Assembly: GCA_963781675.1 (NCBI GenBank)
Contig: CAWAGF010000002.1
Span: 248,001-312,000, forward strand
Length of the DNA: 64,000 nucleotides
Origin: SCTD01 sp963781675
GTDB taxonomy: Bacteria > Actinomycetota > Actinomycetes > Mycobacteriales > SCTD01
Reading direction: 5' to 3'
Both the position numbers and the translations under genes were made by a program. Each line of letters opens with the position of its first letter. Position 1 is the first letter of the stretch. This document shows positions 17,333-24,881 of the stretch, in pieces. The notes beneath the pieces are model-generated. The model ran no database searches and had not been told where the DNA came from. It saw nothing but the letters and a program-made list of their open reading frames with translations.

Positions 17333-18298
17333 CTACAGCGACCGCAGCGCCGGCAGGAGCTCCTCCTCGGCCCAGGCGCAGAACTCCGCCTGCGTCTCCG
17401 CGCCGATCTGCACCAGGGCCACCTCGGTGAACCCGGCCTCGACGAACGGCCTGATCTTCTCGACGTGCTCGGCCACGTCCGGTCCGCACGGCAGCTGCTC
17501 GCCGACCTGGTCGGGGGTGACGAACTGCGTCGCGGCCTCGAAGGACGACGGCGCAGGCAGGTCGGCGTTGACCTTCCAGCCGAGCCCGAACCACCGGAAC
17601 TGCTCATGGGCCCGCTGCACCGCCGCGTCGCGTGACCTGTCGTAGCAGACCGCGATCTGCCCCACCCGGGGCTTGCCGGCTCCGCCGGCAGCGTCGTACA
17701 TCTGCCCGAGCTCGGGCTTCGGCTCGGTGGCGATCATGAGGTCGGCCTTGCGGCCGGCGAGCGAGCAGGACCGCTCGCCGGAGACAGCGATGCCGACCGG
17801 CACGCGCTCGTCCGGCAGGTCGTACAGGCGCGCGGACTCGACGTCGAAGTGCTTCCCGCGGTGGTTGAGGTGCTCGCCGTCCAGCAGCGCGGTGATGACG
17901 TCCACGGCCTCGGCGAGCATCTCGTGGCGGACGCCGACGGCCGGCCAGCGCTTGCCGACGACGTGCTCGTTCAGGTTCTCGCCGGCACCGAGGCCGAGGC
18001 GGAACCGGCCGCCGGACAGGATGCCCATGGTCGCCGCCTTCTGCGCGACGACGGCCGGGTGGTAGCGCATCGTCGGGCAGGTCACGTACGTCATCAGCGG
18101 GATGCTCGAGGTCGCCTGCGCGGCCGCGCCCAGGACGGACCAGGCGTAGCCCGAGTGGCCCTGGGACTCGAGCCAGGGGTTGAAGTGGTCGCTGATGACG
18201 GAGAAGTCGAACCCGCTGTCCTCCGCGACCTGCAGGTCGCGCACCAGCTGGTCCGGGCGGGACTGCTCGCACATCATCGTGTAGCCGAAGGACGTCAT
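17333..18298 (-). CDS. F420-dependent LLM-class oxidoreductase, FGD-like (TIGR03557 type)
   Basis: 321 aa from ATG 18298. The TIM-barrel luciferase-like fold shows FGYTMMCEQ, ISDHFNPW (His38 and Trp42, equivalent to the catalytic His40/Trp44 of FGD1), LGLGAGENLNE (catalytic Glu region) and MRYHPAVVAQKAATMG. It would move hydride between cofactor F420 and an organic substrate. The glucose-6-phosphate specificity residues cannot be checked by eye. In the same frame just upstream there is a lipoprotein-like signal without a standard start codon (reported as a finding). Together with fbiA, fbiB and fbiC it shows that F420 is both made and used. Confidence 0.92.
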   Translation of the reverse strand: MTSFGYTMMCEQSRPDQLVRDLQVAEDSGFDFSVISDHFNPWLESQGHSGYAWSVLGAAAQATSSIPLMTYVTCPTMRYHPAVVAQKAATMGILSGGRFRLGLGAGENLNEHVVGKRWPAVGVRHEMLAEAVDVITALLDGEHLNHRGKHFDVESARLYDLPDERVPVGIAVSGERSCSLAGRKADLMIATEPKPELGQMYDAAGGAGKPRVGQIAVCYDRSRDAAVQRAHEQFRWFGLGWKVNADLPAPSSFEAATQFVTPDQVGEQLPCGPDVAEHVEKIRPFVEAGFTEVALVQIGAETQAEFCAWAEEELLPALRSL

Positions 18299-18417
18299 GA
18301 CACCTGGTCTTGCCGCCTGTCGGCCACTCGAACCCGGGCCCGCCGACGGCCGGGCTCCGGACGACCCGCAGCCGGTCAGCGGGACGGCGAGCAGCAGGAC
18401 TGAGCGGGCGCTGCGGC

Positions 18418-19363
18418 TCAGCGGCCGCGGCGGGTGAGCTCGGCGGCGACGGTCGTCATGTGCGGGACGGTCAGCCCGAGCACGGCGGCGAAGGCGTGGT
18501 CGCTGGCCCGCTCCGGGTCCGCGACCGCGAGCGCTCCGGCCCCGAGCAGGCCGACGCCGGCGGCCCAGGCGCTGCGCCGGCCGAGGGTGGCGACGGCCGC
18601 GGGCAGCGAGCGCTGCGCCGGGAGCTGGCCGTCCGCGACGAGGGTGTCCACGACCCGCGCGGTGTGCCGCAGGGCGTGCCAGCCGCCGAAGTAGGCCGCG
18701 AACGACAGCGACGGCGGGGCCAGCAGCGCCAGGGCGACGAGCAGCGCGGTGTCCCCCGCCGCCTCGCGGTCCCCGGCAGCGGCGAGCGCCACGGTGGCCC
18801 CGGCAGCCACCGCGGCCAGCCCGGCGACCGCCGGCCGCGTGGCGGGATCGCGCAGCAGGGCGAGGCCGGTCCGGTCGCCCGTGGCGCGGCGTGGGCAGCG
18901 CGCCGTTCACCCCGACCTCAGGGTCGCGCCGGGCGGCCGTGCCCACCGCCGCCGGAAGGCCGACGGTCGTCACCGCGGCGGCGAGCAGCCGCAGCGCCGA
19001 GCGTGCGCGGGAAGGCGTGCCGGACCAGCAGGCGAGCTCGCCCTCGCCGAAGTGCGCCGCGCTGGCCAGCAGGACGGCGCGGTCGACGCCGCTGCCACCA
19101 CGACGGACCAGCACCGTGGACACCGCGGCCAGGGCGGCGTAGCCGGAGGTCAGCGCTACGTGGCGCGGACGGCTGCCTCGTGCCGCCGCGCGCAGCAGCT
19201 CGGTGTCCGCCGCGCCGTGCGGCATCCCGAGGGCGAGCGCGCCGAGCACCAGCGCCTGCTGCGCGCGGCCGTCCGGCCGGTGCCGCAGCAGCGCGCTGCT
19301 GCCGAGCGCCCCGAGCACGAGCAGCCGCGAGGTGCGACGCGCCCGAGGCAGCAGCGCGGTCAC
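18418..19363 (-). pseudogene. Brp/Blh-type beta-carotene 15,15'-dioxygenase, frameshifted
   Basis: Two adjacent frames together make one membrane protein of about 314 aa. The N-terminal part starts at GTG 19363 (overlapping the acyl-CoA dehydrogenase stop by four bases) and contains LALGMPHGAADTELLR and ASAAHFGEGELAC. The C-terminal part, in the next frame, contains FAAYFGGWHALRHTARV and LGLTVPHMTTV, ending at 18418. These are the four conserved His-bearing blocks of Brp/Blh proteins, which cleave beta-carotene to retinal. The frames join between 18845 and 18906, because a stop in the second frame lies at 18907-18909. One surplus base explains it. It could be a mutation or an assembly indel. 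No rhodopsin gene is nearby. Confidence 0.8.
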
Positions 19364-20574
19364 GAGGAGGCGCGCGCCCGCTGCAGGTAGGGAGCGAGCT
19401 CGATCTTCGCGACCACCCCGCGGTGCACCTCGTCGGGGCCGTCGGCGATCCGCAGCGCCCGCGCGACGAGCCAGGCCGGGCCGAGCGGCACGTCCTGCGA
19501 CAGGCCCGCACCGCCGTGCAGCTGGATGGCCATGTCGACGACGGCCTGCGCCATGTTCGGCACGACGACCTTGATCTGGCTGATGGCGCTCAGCGCGCCG
19601 AGCAGCCCCTCGGTGTCGAGCAGCCAGGCGGCGTGCAGCACGAGCAGGCGCGCCTGCTGGATGGCCATGCGCGCGTCGGCGATCCGCTCCCGGTTGCCGC
19701 CGAGGTTCGCGATCGGCTTGCCGAAGGCGGTCCGGGTGACGGCCCGCTCGCAGGCCAGCTCGAGCGCCATCTCGGCCAGGCCGATGGCGCGCATGCAGTG
19801 GTGGATGCGACCGGGACCGAGCCGGCCCTGGGCGATGGTGAACGCCCCGCCGGGCTGGCCGATCACGTTTGACAGCGGCACGCGGACGTCGTCGAAGCGG
19901 ACCTGCCCGTGGCCGGACGGTGCGTCGTACCAGCCCATCGTCTGCAGCATCCGTTCGACGGTCACCCCGGGGGCGTCGCGCGGGACGAGGACCATCGAGT
20001 GCTGGCTGTGCCGCGGTGCCTCCGCGTCGGTCAGCGCCATGACGATGAGCAGCTCGCAGTCGGGGTGGCCGACCCCGGTGCTCCACCACTTCACGCCGTT
20101 GACGACGACCTCGTCGCCCTCGACGACGGCGGTCGCCTCCATGTTCGTCGCGTCCGAGGAGGCGACGTCCGGCTCGGTCATGCAGAACGCGGAGCGGATG
20201 TCGCCCTCGAGCAGCGGGGTCAGCCAGCGGTCCTTCTGCTCCTGGCTGCCGAACGCGTGCAGCACCTCCATGTTTCCGGTGTCGGGGGCGCTGCAGTTCA
20301 TGACCTCGGCGCCCCAGTGGCTGCGGCCCATGAGCTCGGCGAGCGGCGCGTAGTCGACGTTCGAGAGGCCCGACACCGACGGCAGGAACAGGTTCCAGAG
20401 GCCGGTCGCCTTGGCCTCGGCCTTGAGGGCCGCCAGCTCCGGCGGCGCCGTCCAGTCGGTGCTCGTCATCAGGCGCTCCCGCGCCGCCTGCTCGACGGGT
20501 GCGACCCGCTCGCGCAGGAACGTGCCGACCTGGTCGATCAGCTCGACGGCGCGGGGTGAGTGCGAGAAGTCCAT
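19360..20574 (-). CDS. Acyl-CoA dehydrogenase
   Basis: 404 aa. Complete acyl-CoA dehydrogenase fold with FCMTEPDVASSDATN (FAD/substrate signature), VVNGVKWWSTGVGHPDCELLIVM, QGRLGPGRIHHCMRAIG, and a C-terminal FAD-binding segment MAIQLHGGAGLSQDVPLGPAWLVARALRIADGPDEVH. It most resembles ACAD11-like enzymes acting on long or branched acyl-CoA. It oxidises acyl-CoA to the trans-2-enoyl form using FAD and electron-transfer flavoprotein. The kinase-fold gene at 15277 is the type that often works with this subfamily. Confidence 0.93.
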   Translation of the reverse strand: MDFSHSPRAVELIDQVGTFLRERVAPVEQAARERLMTSTDWTAPPELAALKAEAKATGLWNLFLPSVSGLSNVDYAPLAELMGRSHWGAEVMNCSAPDTGNMEVLHAFGSQEQKDRWLTPLLEGDIRSAFCMTEPDVASSDATNMEATAVVEGDEVVVNGVKWWSTGVGHPDCELLIVMALTDAEAPRHSQHSMVLVPRDAPGVTVERMLQTMGWYDAPSGHGQVRFDDVRVPLSNVIGQPGGAFTIAQGRLGPGRIHHCMRAIGLAEMALELACERAVTRTAFGKPIANLGGNRERIADARMAIQQARLLVLHAAWLLDTEGLLGALSAISQIKVVVPNMAQAVVDMAIQLHGGAGLSQDVPLGPAWLVARALRIADGPDEVHRGVVAKIELAPYLQRARASS

Positions 20575-20629
20575 GGCTGCAGTCTCACCAGCGCGCCGCC
20601 GGGCCGCGACACCGGGCTGCGACGCCGGG

Positions 20630-21718
20630 TCAGGCCAGCTCGGGCGCGACCTCCGCCACGCGGGCGTGCAGCTCCTTGACCCGCTGGGCGTCGGCGGCGG
20701 GCATGACCAGCGTGGCCGTCGGCGTGTGCACGACGACCAGGCCCTCGCAGCCGACCAGCGTGACGAGGTGGTCCGGGTCGGAGGAGGCGACGACGTTGCC
20801 GCGACTGGCGTGCAGCACGGCCTTCGCGGCGCCGACCATGTTGCCGTCCTCGTCCGCGCCGAGCGCCTCGCCGTACGCCGGCCAGGAGCCGACGTCGAGC
20901 CAGCGCGCGGCCAGCGGGAGCGCCGCCACGGTGAAGTCCGGCGACACGGAGGCGGGCTCCATGACGCCGTAGTCGATGGAGAGCCTGGCCAGGGTCGGCC
21001 ACGCGTCGCGGGCGAGCGGCTCCCACTCGGGCGTCCCGTACGCCGCCCCCATGGCGCGCAGCACCGGAGCCGACTGCGGCACGAACGCGTCGACGGCGCG
21101 CAGCAGCGTCGAGGCGCGCCAGACGAACATGCCGCTGTTCCAGAGGTAGCGCGACGGGCCCGCGGCGAGGAAGTCGGAGGCGACCGACAGGGTCGGCTTC
21201 TCGCGGAACTGCGACACCACGTGGCTGCCGGCGTCCAGCGGCTCCCCGAGCTCGAGGTAGCCGAAGCCGGTGGCCGCGTGGTCCGGCACGACGCCGAAGG
21301 TGACCAGCGCGTCCTCGCGCGCCTCCGCCAGCGCGAACGCGGCGTCCAGCGTCTCGGCGAACGAGTCGAGCGGCTCGATCAGGTGGTCGGCGGTGAGCAC
21401 CGCGACGACCGCGTCCGGGTCGTGCGCGGCGATGACGGCGCAGCCCAGCGCGACGGCGGGCAGGGTGTCGCGGCCGGACGGCTCGACGACGAGCCGGTCC
21501 GCCTGCAGCCCCTCGACGTGCGAGACGGCCTCCCGCAGCTGCTCCCCCGCGCCGAGCCACACCTGCGCCGGCGGCACCACCGACGTGGCGCGGGCGACGG
21601 CGATGTCGAGCAGCGAGCGGCCCTGCAGCAGCGGCACCAGCTGCTTGGGCAGGCCGGCGGTCGAGAACGGCCAGAGCCGGGTGCCCGACCCGCCGGCCAG
21701 GATCAGCGCGTGCCTCAT
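20630..21718 (-). CDS. manC: Mannose-1-phosphate guanylyltransferase
   Basis: 362 aa from ATG 21718. The nucleotidyltransferase start GGSGTRLWPFSTAGLPKQL (from residue 9) and VVSQFREKPTL, RYLWNSGMFVWRAS and SIDYGVMEPAS identify a GDP-mannose pyrophosphorylase without the isomerase domain. It supplies GDP-mannose for envelope glycans. Its ATG overlaps the wbbL stop by four bases. In mycobacteria the same pair (wbbL1 then manB, where manB encodes this activity) lies close to fbiA-fbiB, so the neighbourhood looks partly conserved. Confidence 0.93.
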   Translation of the reverse strand: MRHALILAGGSGTRLWPFSTAGLPKQLVPLLQGRSLLDIAVARATSVVPPAQVWLGAGEQLREAVSHVEGLQADRLVVEPSGRDTLPAVALGCAVIAAHDPDAVVAVLTADHLIEPLDSFAETLDAAFALAEAREDALVTFGVVPDHAATGFGYLELGEPLDAGSHVVSQFREKPTLSVASDFLAAGPSRYLWNSGMFVWRASTLLRAVDAFVPQSAPVLRAMGAAYGTPEWEPLARDAWPTLARLSIDYGVMEPASVSPDFTVAALPLAARWLDVGSWPAYGEALGADEDGNMVGAAKAVLHASRGNVVASSDPDHLVTLVGCEGLVVVHTPTATLVMPAADAQRVKELHARVAEVAPELA

Positions 21719-22611
21719 GAGGAGTCCTCCAGGACGTCGGCCGAGCGGGTGGGCGCCGCCCCCTCGCCGACCGAGCGGACCCGCGCGGCGAGCAGGTAGC
21801 GCAGCAGCAGGCCGACGCCGAGCAGCAGGCGCACCGGCGCCCACTGCGGGCCGGCGTACTGCCGCGACAGGTAGCGGTAGATCGCGCGGTGGTGCTCGCG
21901 CAGCATCGGTCCGGCCGAGCGCGAGGTCGCGTGGCCGCCCTCGTGCGTGATGGTCGCCGCGGGCGCGTAGACGCTCTCCCAGCCTGCCTCCCCCAGGCGG
22001 CGGCACAGGTCCATGTCCTCGCAGTACATGAAGTACGACGGGTCGAAGCCGCCGACCGCGGCGAAGGCCTCGCGGCGCAGCAGCATGCAGGAGCCGGACA
22101 GCCACCCGGTCGTGCCCTCGACGGGCGAGCCCGCCTCCTCGCGGTACGAGCGGGTCCAGGGGTTGCCCGGCCACCACCAGCCGCACAGCGCGTGGCCGAT
22201 CCCGCGGCCCAGCGAGGGGAACGCGCGCGCCGACGGGTAGAGCTGCCCGTCCGGGGTGCGGATCGCGGGGCCGAGGCAGCCGGCGCGGGGCCAGCGCTCC
22301 CCGGCCTCCAGCAGCGCGTCCAGCGCGCCGGGCGACCAGGTCACGTCCGGGTTCGCGACGACCAGCCACTCGCCCTCGAAGCCGGACGCCCCGAGGTTCG
22401 CCGCCTTGCCGTAGCCGAGGTTGCCGCCGGTCGGCAGCAGCCGCACGCCGTCGCGGACCGCTGCCTCGGGGGCGCCGTCGGTGCTGCCGTTGTCGGCCAG
22501 CACCACGTCGTACGACCGCGTGGTCGCGGTGCCGAGCGTGTCGAGGAAGTGCGTCAGCGACTCACCCGGCGAGTAGGTGACGACGACGACGCGCAGCGCC
22601 GCCGCGGTCAC
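21715..22611 (-). CDS. wbbL: GT2 rhamnosyltransferase, WbbL-like
   Basis: 298 aa. GT2 fold: VVVVTYSPGESL at the N-terminus, VVLADNGSTDGAPE, LLPTGGNLGYGKAANLG, NPDVTWSPGALD, and the EDMDLCRRL acid motif after GGFDPSYFMYC. The sequence order matches dTDP-rhamnose:GlcNAc-diphospho-polyprenol rhamnosyltransferases, which make the linker between peptidoglycan and the arabinogalactan-type or other wall polysaccharide. The end has a membrane-proximal hydrophobic segment (RLLLGVGLLLRYLLAA). It is coupled to the GT4 gene upstream and to manC downstream. Confidence 0.85.
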   Translation of the reverse strand: MTAAALRVVVVTYSPGESLTHFLDTLGTATTRSYDVVLADNGSTDGAPEAAVRDGVRLLPTGGNLGYGKAANLGASGFEGEWLVVANPDVTWSPGALDALLEAGERWPRAGCLGPAIRTPDGQLYPSARAFPSLGRGIGHALCGWWWPGNPWTRSYREEAGSPVEGTTGWLSGSCMLLRREAFAAVGGFDPSYFMYCEDMDLCRRLGEAGWESVYAPAATITHEGGHATSRSAGPMLREHHRAIYRYLSRQYAGPQWAPVRLLLGVGLLLRYLLAARVRSVGEGAAPTRSADVLEDSS

Positions 22612-23759
22612 TGCTCGAGCGCGCGGGCGAAGGCCGCCATGTGCGCCTCGGCGCTGGCCGCCCAGGTGAACTCCAGCGACCGCTGGTGGCCGGCCTCGCC
22701 GAGCCGGGCGCGGCGGTCCGGGTCATCGAGCAGCGCGTTGAGGTGCGTCGCGATCGCGTCCGGGTCGGGCTCGGTGTAGGCCACGGCGTCGCCGCCGACC
22801 TCGGGCAGCGAGAGCCGGTCGGTCGTGAGGACCGGTGCGCCGCAGGCCATCGCCTCGAGCACCGGCAGGCCGAAGCCCTCGCCGTGGCTCGGGTAGGCGA
22901 CCAGCGTCGCCCCGCCGAGGTAGCCGGGCAGGTCGGTGAAGCGCAGGTACCCCGGGCGCAGCACCCGCAGGTGCGACGGCACCTCGGCCACGGTGGCGTC
23001 GATGGTGTCGTCCCAGCCGGAGCCACCGGCCAGGACCAGCGCGGGCGTGAGCTCGCGGCCCTCGCAGGCCTTGACCCAGCCGCGGATCAGGCCGGGGACG
23101 TTCTTGCGCGGCTCGAGCATGCCGAGGAAGGCGATGTACGACTGGCCCGCGAGGCCGAGACGCGCCTGCACGCGGGCCTTCTCGGCGTCGGTGGGCACGT
23201 GGAACGTGTGCTGGTCGACGCCGTGGTAGGCCACGTCGATGGTCGTCGCGTCGGCGTCCAGGACCCGCACGAGCTCGTCCCTCGTGGCCTTGGACGGTGT
23301 GACGACGCGAGCCGCGCGGCGCAGCGCGGTGCGGGTGGCCGAGCGGAAGAAGGTGCCCTTGACCGAGCTGTGCAGGTCGGGCTCGGTGAAGAAGGTGGCG
23401 TCGTGGACGGTCACGACGACGGGCCGGCCGGAGCGCAGCGGCATCGTGTAGTGCGGTGAGTGCAGGACCTGCGCGCTCACCTGCTGGGCGACCATCGGCA
23501 GGCCGGTCTGCTCCCACGCCAGCCGGGCGGGGCGGTGCGCGATGGCGGCCGGGCCGGGGACGACCTCGGCGTGCGGGGCGAGCCGGCCGTAGCGCTCGGC
23601 GTCCGCGCGCTGGCAGACGATCGCGAGGTCCGCGCCACCCGCGGCCAGCGCGGCGATGAGGCCGTCGACGTAGCGCCCGACCCCGCCGCGGTCCGCGGGG
23701 ACCGCGGTCGCGTCGACGAGGACGCGGGGACCGCTCGGTCCTGTGCTGCCGGCGGTCAC
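22608..23759 (-). CDS. GT4 family glycosyltransferase
   Basis: 383 aa from GTG 23759. GT-B fold: VLVDATAVPADRGGVGRYVDGLIAAL at the N-terminus, FLGMLEPRKNVPGLI at the start of the C-terminal domain, and the donor-binding signature SHGEGFGLPVLEAMACGAPVLTTD. A retaining enzyme using a nucleotide sugar, probably GDP-mannose given the adjacent manC. The start overlaps nothing, but its stop overlaps the wbbL start by four bases. Confidence 0.9.
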   Translation of the reverse strand: MTAGSTGPSGPRVLVDATAVPADRGGVGRYVDGLIAALAAGGADLAIVCQRADAERYGRLAPHAEVVPGPAAIAHRPARLAWEQTGLPMVAQQVSAQVLHSPHYTMPLRSGRPVVVTVHDATFFTEPDLHSSVKGTFFRSATRTALRRAARVVTPSKATRDELVRVLDADATTIDVAYHGVDQHTFHVPTDAEKARVQARLGLAGQSYIAFLGMLEPRKNVPGLIRGWVKACEGRELTPALVLAGGSGWDDTIDATVAEVPSHLRVLRPGYLRFTDLPGYLGGATLVAYPSHGEGFGLPVLEAMACGAPVLTTDRLSLPEVGGDAVAYTEPDPDAIATHLNALLDDPDRRARLGEAGHQRSLEFTWAASAEAHMAAFARALEQ

Positions 23760-23813
23760 GCGTCGGCTCCTCTCGGGGGCAGGTGGTGAGGGGTGGCTGG
23801 GCCGTCCGCGAGC

Positions 23814-24881
23814 CTACGCCCGCCGGGGGGTCGCGAGCCCGCGCAGCGCCGACCACAGCGAGGCGGCCGCGGCGTCCCAGGAGTAGTGCGCGGCGCGCAG
23901 CCGACCGGCCTCGGCCATGCGCGCGCGCAGCGCCGGGTCGTCCGCGACCTCGCGCAGCGCGGCGGCCAGCGCGGCCGGCTCGAGCGGGCTCACCCGGGCG
24001 GCGCCGCCGCCGACCTCGACCAGCGCGGGGGCGTCGCTGGTGACGACCGGCGTGCCCGCGGCCATCGCCTCGAGCAGCGGCAGGCCGAAGCCCTCCGCAC
24101 GGCTCGGCACCACGAGCGCGGTCGCCCGGTCGAGCAGCACCGCGAGGTCGGCGTCCGGGACCCGGCCGAGCGCCCGCGCGCCGGTCACCTCGACGCCGCC
24201 CCACCCGGGCTGGCCGACGCAGAGCAGCGGCAGGTCGGGTGCACCGGGCAGAGCGAGCGCCTCCAGCAGGACGTCGAGCCCCTTGCGGGGCTCGAGCGTC
24301 GCGACCGTCAGCAGGTAGCGGTCCGGCAGCTGCAGCCGCACTGCCCGCGCGTGGGCGTCAGGCGGGAGGGCGAGGTCACCGCTGACGCCCTCCCCCACGA
24401 CCAGCAGCTCGCGCAGCGGCACGTGCCGGCGCAGCTCGTCCGCGACGGCGAGGGTCGGCACCACGACGAGGGCGGCCTCAGCGGCTGCGCGTGAGACCTG
24501 CGAGCGGTGCCACGCGACGCCGCGCGGGGTCAGCGTCTCCGGGTGGGTCCACGGGACGGCGTCGTGCACGACCACGACCCGCGGGGCGGGGCCGGGCGGG
24601 AAGAGCGGCGTCGGGGCGAGCACCACGTCGCCGGGCACCTGCGGGCCGAGACCGCGTTCCCAGGCGGCGACCAGCCCGCGGCGGGGCAGCGGCAGCCGGC
24701 GCGGACCGCTGACCCCCGGCACGACCGCGGCGGCTGTGGTGCGGTGCCAGGCGACGACGCCGGTCACCTCGTCCTTCGGCCCGGCGCTCCGCGCGAGCGC
24801 CGCGGCGACCTCCCGGCTGTAGCGGCCGGTCCCGCCGGGGACGGGCGCGAGGCACTGCTCGAGGACGACGCCCAGCCTCAT
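23814..24881 (-). CDS. GT4 family glycosyltransferase
   Basis: 355 aa from ATG 24881. MRLGVVLEQCLAPVPGGTGRYSREVAAAL at the start, VVVHDAVPWTHPETL, LTVATLEPRKGLDVLLEAL, and SRAEGFGLPLLEAMAAGTPVVTSDAPAL near the C-terminus form a standard GT4 (GT-B) enzyme. It is closely related to the enzyme at 22608 and to the one at 60010. Its start overlaps the end of the SpoIID-like gene by four bases, so the four genes from 27397 down to 20630 run as one operon. Confidence 0.9.
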   Translation of the reverse strand: MRLGVVLEQCLAPVPGGTGRYSREVAAALARSAGPKDEVTGVVAWHRTTAAAVVPGVSGPRRLPLPRRGLVAAWERGLGPQVPGDVVLAPTPLFPPGPAPRVVVVHDAVPWTHPETLTPRGVAWHRSQVSRAAAEAALVVVPTLAVADELRRHVPLRELLVVGEGVSGDLALPPDAHARAVRLQLPDRYLLTVATLEPRKGLDVLLEALALPGAPDLPLLCVGQPGWGGVEVTGARALGRVPDADLAVLLDRATALVVPSRAEGFGLPLLEAMAAGTPVVTSDAPALVEVGGGAARVSPLEPAALAAALREVADDPALRARMAEAGRLRAAHYSWDAAAASLWSALRGLATPRRA

